A stretch of DNA of 64,000 nt from GCA-2731375 sp002731375 (GTDB lineage Bacteria; Pseudomonadota; Alphaproteobacteria; GCA-2731375). Positions 8,791 to 18,216 of the stretch are shown here, in pieces (positions within the stretch are counted from its first letter, which is position 1; every line of letters starts with the position of its first letter). The stretch lies in contig JASMDX010000062.1 of assembly GCA_030752605.1 (NCBI GenBank), positions 1-64,000 of the forward strand, given 5' to 3'. A program made the translations under genes and the position numbers. The notes beneath the pieces were generated by a model. That model ran no database searches. It was not told the DNA's origin and saw only the letters and a program-made list of their open reading frames with translations.

Positions 8791-9435
8791 ACCGGGAGCG
8801 CCCTCTATTTCAACAACACCTTCACTGAAAAAACCGTAAAAAACTGACGTATATATCGTTATGATATAACGTATTTCATAAATTCTGCCCCACATTAACC
8901 TTACAAAAATTTGGAACTACCGAACAAAAGAGACCGTCCGGGCAACTCAACAAAGGCCGCGGCAGGCACGGCACGAGGATGAAATGTTCGAATTCAGACG
9001 CCCATAACCCAAAGCAGCCCTGACCTGGATTGCCGTATGGCTAGTTGCCTTGATCGACCTGGCCATGGCGCCCTTGGACGAGGCCCGCCCGAACTTTGCC
9101 GCCATGCCTGACGGAGTTCATTTTAGCCATGGAACAATCACAGATTTCGGCAGATTCGACGCGCCCTACATAAAGGCGAAAAGCTAGAAAAACCATTTCC
9201 GGAGCCGTAAATTCCGTGGCTCGCCACGGCCAGAACGGCTGTGGCGGACCGGCGGGAAAACTTCCAACCTCTCGAAATCTTGACGATCCGTGCTAAGGCT
9301 TGCGCGCCAGACAGACAATTTCCCGCAACGGGACCTGCGATGGCGCCGGGCCATACAAGACCTCGATAATTGCGTGGGGCGTCATGGAAGGTTATTACCT
9401 AGATGCATTGATAAAGACCTAGGGGACAAAGCAAC
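8791..9435. other. Gap with AT-rich palindrome and a short coding remnant
   Basis: No complete gene is visible between rmuC and the epoxide hydrolase. An AT-rich patch has an inverted repeat CGTTAT-GAT-ATAACG at 8857-8871, which could be an operator or part of a promoter. From 9008 to 9188 a 60-codon open stretch without a good start reads as a hydrophobic helix (WIAVWLVALIDLAMAPLDEA) followed by a soluble tail ending at TAG; it is preceded by an in-frame TAA and looks like a gene fragment. Nothing else stands out. Confidence 0.4.
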
Positions 9436-10587
9436 ATGAGCGATCAAATCCGGCCTTTCAAATTAGCCATCCCCGAGGATGAGTTGGTGGATCTACGCCG
9501 CCGCCTGCATACCACGCGCTGGCCCGATGCGGAAACCCCCGGCGACTGGTCCCAGGGTATTCCCCTTTCCTATATGAGGGAGGTCTGCGAATACTGGGCC
9601 GATGACTATGACTGGTGCCGCTGCGAAGACCTATTGAACGGCTGGGATCAGTTTCAGACGGAAATCGACGGTACCGATATCCATTTCCTGCATGTCCGGT
9701 CACCACATGCCAACGCCATGCCATTGTTGATCACCCACGGCTGGCCCGGATCGGTGCTGGAATTCCGACACATCATCGGACCGTTGACCAACCCCACCAC
9801 CCATGGCGGCGATGCGGCGGATGCGTTCCATGTCATCGCGCCCTCCCTGCCCGGCTATGGCTTCTCCGGCAAGCCAACGTCGCCAGGTTGGTCAGTGCAA
9901 CGCATCGCGATCGCCTGGGGGCAGTTGATGGCACGGCTTGGCTATGATCAATACGTGGCCCAGGGAGGCGATTGGGGCTCTGTCATTACGCGGCAAATCG
10001 GAGTCAATGCCAGCGCCGAGGACAACCCGTCCTGTCTGGCCATCAATCTGAATATGATCACCGAACGCCCCGACCCCGACACCATGGATAGTTTGACGGA
10101 GTTCGAGAAGAACGCCCTGGCGGCGGCCGAACATTACAAAGACTGGGATTCGGGCTATTCGAAACAACAAAGCACCCGGCCCCAGACCCTTGGCTATGGC
10201 CTGGCGGATTCGCCTGCCGGTCAGGCGGCCTGGATCTTGGAAAAATTCTGGGCCTGGACAGATTGCAACGGCCATCCGGAAAATGCGCTAAGCCGCGACG
10301 ATATGCTGGACAATATCATGCTCTATTGGCTGCCCGGCACCGCTGCTTCCTCGGCCCGGCTATATTGGCAAAGCTTTGGCAACCGCAGCCAGGAAGATGT
10401 GACCATTCCTGTCGGTTGCAGCGTCTTTCCGAAGGATATTTTCACCGCCTCCCGGCGCTGGGCGGAAAAGCGCTTCCGCAACATTATCCATTGGAGCGAG
10501 CTGGACAAAGGCGGTCATTTCGCGGCCCTGGAACAACCGGATCTGTTTATCGGGGAAATGCGGAGCTGCTTCCAGGTAGTGCGCTAG
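9436..10587 (+). CDS. Epoxide hydrolase (alpha/beta hydrolase, EHN domain)
   Basis: Opens epoxides to diols through an aspartyl-ester intermediate. 383 residues. The N-terminal ~110 residues match the EHN domain of microsomal-type epoxide hydrolases (FKLAIPEDELVDLRRRLHTT, then WPD). The hydrolase core has the HGWPGS oxyanion motif at 101-106, SLPGYGFSGKP, and the nucleophile elbow GGDWGS with Asp179. The catalytic histidine sits in GGHFAALEQP near the C-terminus, and a tyrosine-bearing cap lies between. The substrate is unknown; soluble relatives act on aromatic or terpenoid epoxides, or serve as juvenile-hormone-like hydrolases. It is followed after 4 bp by an MFS exporter gene, so the two may be co-expressed. 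Confidence 0.9.
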   Translation: MSDQIRPFKLAIPEDELVDLRRRLHTTRWPDAETPGDWSQGIPLSYMREVCEYWADDYDWCRCEDLLNGWDQFQTEIDGTDIHFLHVRSPHANAMPLLITHGWPGSVLEFRHIIGPLTNPTTHGGDAADAFHVIAPSLPGYGFSGKPTSPGWSVQRIAIAWGQLMARLGYDQYVAQGGDWGSVITRQIGVNASAEDNPSCLAINLNMITERPDPDTMDSLTEFEKNALAAAEHYKDWDSGYSKQQSTRPQTLGYGLADSPAGQAAWILEKFWAWTDCNGHPENALSRDDMLDNIMLYWLPGTAASSARLYWQSFGNRSQEDVTIPVGCSVFPKDIFTASRRWAEKRFRNIIHWSELDKGGHFAALEQPDLFIGEMRSCFQVVR

Positions 10588-10591
10588 TACC

Positions 10592-11830
10592 ATGACCGTT
10601 AGGGCGCCCATGCCCAATCCATCGGTGCCGATCGTGATCCCGGCACTGCTGATCATGGCGTCCGCCGTCTCGATCCTCTCGACGGATCTCTACACACCAT
10701 CCCTGCCCCATCTTCAAGGCGTCTTCAATACAGATGCGGGGCGGGTGCAGCTGACGATGACGTTGAACCTGGTCGCCTATGCCCTGGCACAGCTGTTTTA
10801 CGGCCCGTTGTCGGACCGCGTCGGGCGCCGCCCGGTCCTGTTGGCGGGAATGATCGGTTTCGCCGTGGCATCTATCGCCTGCGCCGCCGCCAGCTCCATC
10901 GAAGGCCTGATCACGGCCAGGATGCTTCAAGGCGTGACCGCCTGCGCCGAGGCGGTGATCGGCTATGCCGTCATACGCGAGCTCTATGACGAGGCTGGCG
11001 CAGTCCGCGTCTTGGCCGCCTATGGCATGGCCATAGCGCTAGCCCCCGCCGTGGGTCCGATTATTGGCGGGTACATGCATGTCTGGCTTGGCTGGCGCTC
11101 CAACTTTATGCTGCTGACCTTGCTGATCGTGGTGGTGATTCTGCTGCTCTGGCGCTTCTTGCCGGAGACCTTGAAGGAACCCGACCGTGGTGCCCTGCGG
11201 CCCAGGCGCTTACTGGACGGCTATCTGACCCTGCTGCGGGATGGCCCGTTCATGACCTATTCCTTGATCATGGCCCTTGTGCTGGGCGGTCTGTTCGCCA
11301 TTCTGACCGCCTTTCCATTTCTTTTTATTGAAGGCATGGCGGTGCCGACCGAACAATACGGCTATTACTACGCCGCCATCGTTCTGGCCTTTTTTCTTGG
11401 TTCGCTGGCCGTCAACCGCGCGGCTGGGCATATCGCATCCGACCCGTTGTTGGCCGCCGGACTGGTGCTATGCGCCCTGGGCGGGCTCGGTTTCACCCTG
11501 CTGCTATACGCCTCCATGGCAACGCCTGTCAGCATCACCGCGACGCAATGCTTTTTCGGTTTCGGCCTGGGCCTAGTGTTCGCCACCGCACCGGTGCGGG
11601 CCTTTGATGTCTGCCGGGCCGGGCATGGCCATGCCGCCGCCATGCTAGGTGCCCTGCCCATGGCTGGCGGCGGCTTGGGAACATTCTGCGTGGTGCTGTG
11701 GCATGACGGCAGCGCCTGGCCCGTGGCCATGGTCCTGACGGCAACGTCCCTGTTTAGCGGCGCACTCTATCTGGCCATACAGCCATGGAAAGTAGGGGTC
11801 AAACGGGGCGGCGCGAGCCCAGCGCCGTAG
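10592..11830 (+). CDS. MFS drug exporter, Bcr/CflA type
   Basis: 412 residues with about 12 hydrophobic segments. The Bcr/CflA (DHA1) signature is clear: STDLYTPSLPHLQGVFNTDA at the start of the first loop, then the motif-A loop GPLSDRVGRRPVLLAGMIGF, and RMLQGVTACAEAVIGYAVIR in helices 4-5. Proteins of this class export bicyclomycin, chloramphenicol, sulfonamides or small peptides by proton antiport in the inner membrane. The specific substrate here is unknown. The ATG at 10592 lies 4 bp after the epoxide hydrolase stop. Its last 32 bp overlap the 3' end of the convergent recR gene. Confidence 0.9.
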   Translation: MTVRAPMPNPSVPIVIPALLIMASAVSILSTDLYTPSLPHLQGVFNTDAGRVQLTMTLNLVAYALAQLFYGPLSDRVGRRPVLLAGMIGFAVASIACAAASSIEGLITARMLQGVTACAEAVIGYAVIRELYDEAGAVRVLAAYGMAIALAPAVGPIIGGYMHVWLGWRSNFMLLTLLIVVVILLLWRFLPETLKEPDRGALRPRRLLDGYLTLLRDGPFMTYSLIMALVLGGLFAILTAFPFLFIEGMAVPTEQYGYYYAAIVLAFFLGSLAVNRAAGHIASDPLLAAGLVLCALGGLGFTLLLYASMATPVSITATQCFFGFGLGLVFATAPVRAFDVCRAGHGHAAAMLGALPMAGGGLGTFCVVLWHDGSAWPVAMVLTATSLFSGALYLAIQPWKVGVKRGGASPAP

Positions 11831-12392
11831 CCAAGGTGCCGTCGTCAAGGTAATCCAGCTCTCCCCCCACCGGCACGCCGTGGGCCAGGCCCGAGACCTT
11901 GACGTTGCAATCCGATAGTTTCTCCGCCAGGAAATGCGCCGTGGTCTGGCCGTCCACCGTGGCATTGGTGGCCAAGATGACTTCGCCAACCGCGTCTTCA
12001 CCGGCACGGGCGATCAGCGCACCGACATTCAGATCTTCCGGCCCGATGCCGTCCAGGGCCGACAATGTCCCGCCCAGAACATGATAGCGGCCGCGAAAGA
12101 CGCCGGAGCGTTCTAAGGCCCAAAGATCGGCGACGCTTTCCACGACACAGATTTGGCAGCCATCCCGGCGTTGGTCGCGGCAAATGGCACAGGGCTGCAC
12201 ACTGTCAAGATTGCCGCAAACATCACACGGCGCGACGCTATCGGCGGCCTGGCCCATGGCCTGGGCCAGAGGGCGCAGCAAGCTTTCCTTGCGGTCGATC
12301 AGATGTAAGGCGGCGCGACGGGCCGACCGGGGGCCGAGACCAGGCAATTTCGCCAACAGCTGGATCAGTTGATCAATCTGGGTTCCGGTCAT
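11799..12392 (-). CDS. recR: Recombination protein RecR
   Basis: RecR works with RecF and RecO to load RecA at gaps and collapsed forks. 197 residues, standard length. Visible are the N-terminal helix-hairpin-helix (LPGLGPRSARRAALHLID), the four-cysteine zinc finger (CDVCGNLDSVQPCAICRD, about 57-74), and the Toprim domain with CVVESVADLWALERSG, YHVLGGTLSALDGIGPEDLN and EVILATNATVDGQTTAHFL. It closes the minus-strand dnaX-ybaB-recR cluster, a widely conserved bacterial order, with ybaB 19 bp upstream. Its 3' end overlaps the convergent MFS gene by 32 bp. Confidence 0.97.
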   Translation of the reverse strand: MTGTQIDQLIQLLAKLPGLGPRSARRAALHLIDRKESLLRPLAQAMGQAADSVAPCDVCGNLDSVQPCAICRDQRRDGCQICVVESVADLWALERSGVFRGRYHVLGGTLSALDGIGPEDLNVGALIARAGEDAVGEVILATNATVDGQTTAHFLAEKLSDCNVKVSGLAHGVPVGGELDYLDDGTLATALGSRRPV

Positions 12393-12411
12393 CGCACCAT
12401 CGAAGCCGTAA

Positions 12412-12732
12412 TCAGAACGGCAACTTCATGCCAGCGGGCAGGTTCAGGCCGCCGGTCAATTTGCTCATTTCTTCCTGCGTGAATTCCTCGACCCGGCGTT
12501 TGGCATCGTTATGGGCAGCGATGATCAGGTCCTCCATGACCTCCATATCTCCATCCTTGATGGAAGCATCCATTTTTAGGCCGCGCATTTCACCCTTGCC
12601 GTTCAAGGTGACGCTGACCAAGCCGGCGCCAGCCTGGCCGGTCATCTCCACCCCTTCCATGCGGGCCTGCATTTCCTCTATCTTGCCCTGCATTTCCTGG
12701 GCCTGTTTCATCATCTGGCTCAGATTTTTCAT
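12412..12732 (-). CDS. ybaB: Nucleoid-associated protein, YbaB/EbfC family
   Basis: 106 residues. A small DNA-binding dimer that coats and bends DNA and may affect expression and recombination. The family pattern is complete: an N-terminal helix MKNLSQMMKQAQEMQGKIEE, then VEMTGQAGAGLVSVTLNGKG, the central MRGLKMDAS strand, and the C-terminal helix LIIAAHNDAKRRVEEFTQEE followed by MSKLTGGLNLPAGMKLPF. It starts 2 bp after the dnaX stop and precedes recR, the conserved order, which suggests coupled translation and a link to replication and repair. Confidence 0.97.
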   Translation of the reverse strand: MKNLSQMMKQAQEMQGKIEEMQARMEGVEMTGQAGAGLVSVTLNGKGEMRGLKMDASIKDGDMEVMEDLIIAAHNDAKRRVEEFTQEEMSKLTGGLNLPAGMKLPF

Positions 12733-12734
12733 CG

Positions 12735-14678
12735 CTACTCATCTCCATTCGAAAAATTGCCGGCCTCGCCACCGCCATCGCTGAAGCTAAGGGGACGAAC
12801 ATCAGTAATCTTGGCGCCGGGGAAAGTATCAAGTACCGCTTGTACAAGCGGGTCGGCCTGGGTGTCGGCCAGAATATCGGCTTCCGCCTCGCGTTGCTGA
12901 GCGGCCAAAGGCTGCTCGCCCTCCGCCTGAGCATTGATCACCACGGCCCAGCTTTCGCCGGTCCAAACCTCCAACTTGGCGCGCAGTTTGTTAGCCAAAT
13001 CGGTCGGAGCGTTTTCTTCGGGGCGGATTTCCAGATGCCCGAAGCGGAATTCCACCAACCGCACATCTTCCATCAAATGATGATACAGATGCCCTTCCCG
13101 CGCCTCCCGCGCCCGCGCCACCACCGCAGCGAAACTATCAATGGCGGTTGGCTCCGGCTGGCTGAAGTCTTCCACCGTGGCCATTTCAGGCACATCGCCG
13201 GGCTGTTCCTCAATCGGGTCGGGGATCGCTTCCATGATGTAGTCAGGTACATCCTGCGGATCCCCTTCAGGCATCGTCTGAACCTGAACCTGAGCAGACG
13301 CGGATACGGCACCGCCGCCACCCATTCGCGCCGTCGAAACATTACCAGGCGCCGGACTTGCCGCTGACACGGGAGCAACCTCGGGCACGGATGCGGTTGA
13401 GGTAGGCGGTGTCAGCGGCGAAGGCAGCGTGGGCTTGGCGCCGGCAGGTGTTTCAGTAGCCGTCTCCGCCGCCCCCGTGACCTGGCGTACCGCGTCAACC
13501 GGGCTGGGTAGATCGGTGCTATAGGCCAGACGGATCAAAATCATTTCCGCCGCCGCCAAGGTCGACGGCGCGCCGCGCACCTCGCCCAGGCCCTTTAGCA
13601 GCATTTGCCAGGTCCGTGCCAGCACGGGCATGGACAGGCCCTGCGCCAGGGCCTCGGCCCTTTGCCGTTCCATCTCCGAAAGGCCGGGATCGGCGCCAGC
13701 CTCAGGCGCCACTTGCAAGCGGGTCAGCAAATGGGTCAATTCCAACAGATCGCGCAGAACCACCTCCGGATCGGCGCCCAGGTCGTATTGCTCCCGCAAT
13801 TGCGCCAGGGCAGCGGCCACATCGCCCTTCATCAAGCCCTCGAACAGATCATAAATCCGCACCCGGTCGGCCAGGCCCAGCATCTCGCGCACCTGTTCCG
13901 CCGTGACCTGACCGCCGCAATGGGCGATGGCCTGATCCAGCAGGGACAGACCGTCACGCACCGAACCTTCGGCGGCACCAGCGATCAGGTTCAGCGCCTC
14001 GGCCTCCGCCACTCCGCCCTCGGCCTCGACAATGCCGGAGAAATGACTAACCAACAGCTCGGCACCCACCCGGCGCAGATCAAAACGCTGACACCGCGAC
14101 AGCACGGTCACCGGCAGCTTGCGTGTTTCCGTGGTGGCAAAGATAAACTTCACGTGGCTGGGCGGCTCTTCCAGGGTTTTCAACAAGGCGTTGAAGGCGC
14201 CGGTGGAGAGCATGTGCACTTCATCGATGATGTAGATCTTATAGCGGGCCGAGGCGGGCAGATAGCGAACGCCCTCCAGCAATTCCCGCATATTATCGAC
14301 GCCGGTGCGCGATGCCGCATCCATTTCCAGCACATCAACATGACGCGATTCGGCGATCGCGATGCAATGTTCGCAAACCCCGCAGGGATCGACCGTTGGC
14401 CTGCCCTGGCCGTCCGGGCCAACACAGTTCAAGGATCGGGCGATAATCCGCGCCGTGGTGGTCTTACCCACGCCGCGCACCCCTGTCAGGATAAAGGCAT
14501 GCGCTATGCGTTCTTCCCGTATGGCATTGGTAATGGTGCGGACCAGCGCCTCCTGGCCTAACAGCTGGCTGAAATCCTGCGGCCGGTATTTGCGCGCCAG
14601 AACACGATAAGCGGCGTCATCTTTTGACGCGCCTTCGTTGCCGCCCGGCACCACATTATCCATATCAGTCTCGTTCAT
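12735..14678 (-). CDS. dnaX: DNA polymerase III subunits gamma/tau
   Basis: Clamp-loader ATPase that joins polymerase cores, loads the sliding clamp and contacts DnaB. 647 residues. AAA+ domain: Walker A GVRGVGKTTTAR (about 66-77), a zinc module with CGVCEHC preceded by a distal cysteine, Walker B IIDEVHMLS (about 151), sensor 1 FATTETRKLPVTVLSRCQRF with the arginine finger. Domain II and III follow to about residue 370. The central region (about 390-510) is low-complexity, rich in Pro, Ala, Thr and acidic residues, then comes a C-terminal tau domain (about 520-640). The SRP RNA gene lies directly upstream on the same strand and ybaB-recR follow, a familiar core arrangement. Confidence 0.97.
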   Translation of the reverse strand: MNETDMDNVVPGGNEGASKDDAAYRVLARKYRPQDFSQLLGQEALVRTITNAIREERIAHAFILTGVRGVGKTTTARIIARSLNCVGPDGQGRPTVDPCGVCEHCIAIAESRHVDVLEMDAASRTGVDNMRELLEGVRYLPASARYKIYIIDEVHMLSTGAFNALLKTLEEPPSHVKFIFATTETRKLPVTVLSRCQRFDLRRVGAELLVSHFSGIVEAEGGVAEAEALNLIAGAAEGSVRDGLSLLDQAIAHCGGQVTAEQVREMLGLADRVRIYDLFEGLMKGDVAAALAQLREQYDLGADPEVVLRDLLELTHLLTRLQVAPEAGADPGLSEMERQRAEALAQGLSMPVLARTWQMLLKGLGEVRGAPSTLAAAEMILIRLAYSTDLPSPVDAVRQVTGAAETATETPAGAKPTLPSPLTPPTSTASVPEVAPVSAASPAPGNVSTARMGGGGAVSASAQVQVQTMPEGDPQDVPDYIMEAIPDPIEEQPGDVPEMATVEDFSQPEPTAIDSFAAVVARAREAREGHLYHHLMEDVRLVEFRFGHLEIRPEENAPTDLANKLRAKLEVWTGESWAVVINAQAEGEQPLAAQQREAEADILADTQADPLVQAVLDTFPGAKITDVRPLSFSDGGGEAGNFSNGDE

Positions 14679-14744
14679 AGCTCTGCCATTACGCTAGCAC
14701 GGCGGGGCGAACATATAAATGGATGACCTTGGGGGAGGATAGGT

Positions 14745-14839
14745 GGAAGAACGGTCAACGACCCGGACCAAACTTGTTACGGCTGCTACCTTTCGGTCCT
14801 GACCGGATTGGCAAGCGGTCCGTCCGTAACCGCCCTTCC
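14745..14839 (-). ncRNA. ffs: Small signal recognition particle RNA (4.5S type)
   Basis: Read on the minus strand, the sequence contains the SRP domain IV core GGTCAGGACCGAAAGG followed by TAGCAGCC, which matches the universal GGTCAGGTCCGGAAGGAAGCAGCC-type pattern with compensating changes in the stem and the GNAR-type apical loop. The ends pair as a long helix: GGAAGGGCGGTTA at the 5' end with TTGACCGTTCTTCC at the 3' end. About 95 nt, the size of the bacterial small SRP RNA. It binds Ffh and targets membrane proteins to FtsY/SecYEG. It sits just upstream of dnaX in the same direction, a common genomic location. The exact ends are estimated from the pairing. Confidence 0.9.
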
Positions 14840-14916
14840 GTGCGCTTTATCCGCTTTTGTCCCCGAATGCGCAACCCGGGAATTTCGCGAATCGAACAAA
14901 AATCTGGCCCAGCGGG

Positions 14917-16368
14917 TTATGAGCCTGTCACGGGCGGCACCGTACCTGGGCGCGGATCAATCGGCAGCTGTTTATACAAGCCGCTCTCTGCCTCGTACAA
15001 CGCGCCCGCCGCCAGCAATGGTGCCTCGCCACGGGGCGGGGCGACCAGTTGCAAACCAATTGGGCGGCCATACTGATCGAAACCGCAGGGCAGCGACAAA
15101 GCGGGCGAGGCGGACAAGGTGATCGCCGCTGTTAGCAGTGAAGCGGCCATGTAATGCTCCAGCTTGACGCCATCAATGGCCTCGGGGTGGCGCAAATCAA
15201 CGTCGAAGGCCGGCGTATTGGCCCCCGGCGTGACGATCAGGTCGTATTCTCCGAACAGTTCCGCGAAACGGCCATAGAGCACGGCGCGGCTCCGCTCGGC
15301 CTTGGCCAGATCGGAGATTGACTGCTTCAGGCCCAGTTCCGTATTCCAAATGATATCCGGCTTGATCAGGTCCCGGTGGCTTTGCAATTGCAGCTCCCGG
15401 TCGATGACGAACTGCTGCGAGCGTAGGGCCAGGAAGGTGCCTTCCAGATCATCAATTTCGATATTAATTTCCTCAACCTCGGCGCCGAGATTTTGAAAGA
15501 TCCCCATCGCCGCGCGGCAAATATTGCGGGTTTCCCGATCGATTGGAGAGCCGCCAATAGTCTCGGCATAGGCGATGCGGAGCGGAATTTTGGCCTCCGC
15601 CACCGCTTGGCTAAAGGACACCGCCGGCGCGTCAAAAGTCATGGGATCGGCAGGACAGAAGCCGGCCATGGCATCCAGGAACAGGGCCAGATCGGGGACA
15701 TTCCGTGCCATGGGACCTTGTACCGAGAGGGGCGAAAACATGGTGTTGACCGTACCCCGTGTCACCCGCCCGGGCGACGGGCGCAGACCGACCACGGAGC
15801 AATAGGTCGCGGGCCGGCGCAGAGAGCCGCCGTGATCGCTGCCATGGGCCAGCCAAATCTCTCCCGCCGCCAACGCCGCCGCGCCGCCGCCCGTGGAACC
15901 TGCCGGCGTCAGCGCGGTGTTCCAGGGATTACGGGTCTTGCCGAATACCTCGTTGAAAGTATTGCCACCAGCGCCAAATTCAGGCGTGTTCGATTTGCCG
16001 ATGACGACGCCGCCCATGCGCTCAATCCGTTGCACCAGGGGGTGGGAGGCGCTTGGCACATGGTCGGCGAATATGGGTGAGCCATAGGTGGTGCGCACGC
16101 CGCCCACATCCATCAAGTCCTTGATTGCCACAGGCAGGCCGGCCAGCCATCCGGCCTGGCCCATCGCCTCCCGGCCCTTTCCCGCCATAAGGCGTTCGGC
16201 GTGTGCCCGGGCACGCTCCAGGCAAAGGGTGGGCAGGGCATTGACTTGCGGCTCGACTTCGACAATTCGGGCCGCCGCCGCATCGATCATCTCCAACGGC
16301 GAGACCTCGCCTGCTTCCAAACGATGAACTGCCTGACAAGCGCTCAATGCGATTAGTTCCTCGGTCAT
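14917..16368 (-). CDS. Amidase (amidase signature family)
   Basis: 483 residues, a usual length for amidase-signature hydrolases, which cleave carboxamides. The Ser-cisSer-Lys triad is intact: Lys83 in PVAIKDLMDVGG, Ser158 in PAGSTGGGAAA and nucleophile Ser182 in GSDHGGSLRRPA. It is GatA-like in fold, but no gatB or gatC is nearby and the sequence style is that of a stand-alone catabolic amidase, so it is unlikely to be the glutamyl-tRNA amidotransferase subunit. It lies 147 bp after a fumarate-reductase-like flavoprotein on the same strand; the two may be co-transcribed. Substrate unknown. Confidence 0.92.
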   Translation of the reverse strand: MTEELIALSACQAVHRLEAGEVSPLEMIDAAAARIVEVEPQVNALPTLCLERARAHAERLMAGKGREAMGQAGWLAGLPVAIKDLMDVGGVRTTYGSPIFADHVPSASHPLVQRIERMGGVVIGKSNTPEFGAGGNTFNEVFGKTRNPWNTALTPAGSTGGGAAALAAGEIWLAHGSDHGGSLRRPATYCSVVGLRPSPGRVTRGTVNTMFSPLSVQGPMARNVPDLALFLDAMAGFCPADPMTFDAPAVSFSQAVAEAKIPLRIAYAETIGGSPIDRETRNICRAAMGIFQNLGAEVEEINIEIDDLEGTFLALRSQQFVIDRELQLQSHRDLIKPDIIWNTELGLKQSISDLAKAERSRAVLYGRFAELFGEYDLIVTPGANTPAFDVDLRHPEAIDGVKLEHYMAASLLTAAITLSASPALSLPCGFDQYGRPIGLQLVAPPRGEAPLLAAGALYEAESGLYKQLPIDPRPGTVPPVTGS

Positions 16369-16515
16369 GACGCTACTCTTTCCTTAATTTCCAGACTATC
16401 ATCATAGCCAGTAGCGATATGTGTAGGGAAGTGACCAACTAGATTGATCGGGAAGCTATGCGCAATGGAACAGGCTACGCCCGTTGCCGGCGCGACGTGG
16501 CTGGCATCAAAAACC

Positions 16516-18144
16516 TCACTCCGCCGCCTGAATACCGTCTTCATCCTCAGCTAGGGCATCAAACCACCAGTTCGGGCCATCGGCCTGACGCACCACTTTC
16601 AGGTGGCCGCGCCATTTCTTATCGTCGGCGGCGGGAAAATCAGCTCGCGCATGGGTGCCCCGGCTTTCCTCGCGCCGGCTGGCAGCCTGGATGATCAGCT
16701 CGGCGGCGCCGGCGGCAAGCTGGGTTTCAAGAAATTTCTCCAATTTTCGCGGCTCGTTGACGCCACGGATCCGTGCGGCTTGCGCGGCGATGGCACGGAC
16801 CTTTTCCAAGCCCGTGGCCAGACCGGCGGCATCCCGGCGGATACCGCCGTATTGCCACATGATCTGACACAGTTCGGCCCGCAAGTCGTCCGCGTCCTCC
16901 TGCGGCGCACCGGCAGAGGGCAACGGCGCCGGCGCCGCCGCCTTGCTGCCCTTATCCTTATCCTTGGCGAATTCAGTCGCCGCCAACCCGGCGCGCTGGC
17001 CGAAGACCAGGCATTCGGTCAGGGCGTTACCGCCCATGCGGTTAGCCCCATGCATGCCGCCCGCGGCCTCGCCCGCCGCGTACAGGCCGGGAATGTTCGT
17101 GGCCCCATGGGCATCCGTCCGCGCCCCACCACCCGAGAAATGCGCCACCGGCGCAACCCGCAGTTTCTGCTTCCAGGCATTAAAATTGGCATCTAGGTAG
17201 GCCCATTTGGTGGCCGAGATGGGGTTGGCGCACCATTCTTCCTTGGTCACATGGGTCAGGTCGATATAGACCGCGCCATCGTGCTCCTCTATCTCCTTAA
17301 ACAAGGCTTGCGACAGCGCATCGCGGGCATGGGTCGCCGCCGGGCGCACGGTGATATCATACTTGTCCAGAATATCCTCGCCAACCGCATTGCTCAGATG
17401 GCCCAGATCGGCGCCTTCGGGTTCTATCAGGAAGATCTGCTTACCCGGTTCGGCGATGGCGACGGGGTAGAATTGCACGAACTCCATATCCTGCATCACG
17501 CAACCGGCCTCGTAGGCCAAGGTATGGGCATCACCGCCGATCCGTTTGGGATTGTCATGATGCAGGAACAGCGCACCCGCTCCGCCCGCCGCCAGGATCA
17601 CCGCACCGCCGCGCAGCTCGAACCACTGCCTCTGCCGCGCCCCATAGGCGGACAGACAGACGCCGTCTTCTCCGGCGGCAATGGAGCGGACCACCAGGTT
17701 ATTGATGAAGCGCACTCCAACTTCCTCAGCCTTGGCCACAAGGGTGTGCACGATTTCCCGGCCCCAGACGGGAACCTTGTCGCCGGGATCGCCCTTGGGC
17801 AGCGCCATGAAAACGCCCGGCGCGGATTTCGTGGTCATGCCCCAATCGATCAGATCCTGAAAACGCGCACCCGCTTCGGCGGCGGCAATATCGACCATCT
17901 CGGTCTCGTTCAGGCCGCGCCCAGCGGTCAACACCCGTTCCTTGTAATCTTCTTCCGAAAGGCCATCCCAGGGCCCAGCCAAGGCGCCGACGGCGAATGT
18001 GGTCGAGGTACCCTTGCCCGGGCCGCTTTTGCCGACCACGGCGACATCGGCGCCCGCCAGTTTCGCCTTGATGGCGGCCATTAGGCCCGCCGCGCCCGAA
18101 CCGATGATCCAGACATCTGCCCGGAGTGTTTCCGTCGTTTCCAT
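16516..18144 (-). CDS. FAD-dependent oxidoreductase, fumarate reductase/succinate dehydrogenase flavoprotein type
   Basis: 542 residues. N-terminal dinucleotide fold DVWIIGSGAAGLMAAIKA (about 10-27), then TTFAVGALAG near the flavin, GAVILAAGGAGALF, a capping domain with DMEFVQFYPV, and the C-terminal ARTDAHGATNIPGLYAAGEA followed by GANRMGGNALTECLVFGQRA, which fits the FrdA/NadB/AprA-like superfamily. The helical C-terminal domain (about 410-500) is kept. There is no iron-sulfur subunit or membrane anchor gene beside it, so it is not a respiratory complex II; a soluble dehydrogenase for an unknown substrate is more likely. Transcribed ahead of the amidase and divergent from nudC. Confidence 0.88.
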   Translation of the reverse strand: METTETLRADVWIIGSGAAGLMAAIKAKLAGADVAVVGKSGPGKGTSTTFAVGALAGPWDGLSEEDYKERVLTAGRGLNETEMVDIAAAEAGARFQDLIDWGMTTKSAPGVFMALPKGDPGDKVPVWGREIVHTLVAKAEEVGVRFINNLVVRSIAAGEDGVCLSAYGARQRQWFELRGGAVILAAGGAGALFLHHDNPKRIGGDAHTLAYEAGCVMQDMEFVQFYPVAIAEPGKQIFLIEPEGADLGHLSNAVGEDILDKYDITVRPAATHARDALSQALFKEIEEHDGAVYIDLTHVTKEEWCANPISATKWAYLDANFNAWKQKLRVAPVAHFSGGGARTDAHGATNIPGLYAAGEAAGGMHGANRMGGNALTECLVFGQRAGLAATEFAKDKDKGSKAAAPAPLPSAGAPQEDADDLRAELCQIMWQYGGIRRDAAGLATGLEKVRAIAAQAARIRGVNEPRKLEKFLETQLAAGAAELIIQAASRREESRGTHARADFPAADDKKWRGHLKVVRQADGPNWWFDALAEDEDGIQAAE

Positions 18145-18216
18145 GATCTTATTCCGCTCTGAATGATGGCATTTATTATTTCGGCCATAATCGCGACATC
18201 AGGCCTGATGCGCAAT

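Noticed and set aside
13605..14561. 318-codon plus-strand open frame inside dnaX
   Set aside because: Gln/His-rich shadow composition typical of antisense frames; dnaX on the other strand is certain.
14917..16368. gatA, glutamyl-tRNA amidotransferase subunit A
   Set aside because: No gatB/gatC nearby and the sequence style is that of a free-standing amidase.
17251..18084. 277-codon plus-strand open frame inside the flavoprotein gene
   Set aside because: Antisense shadow without motifs.
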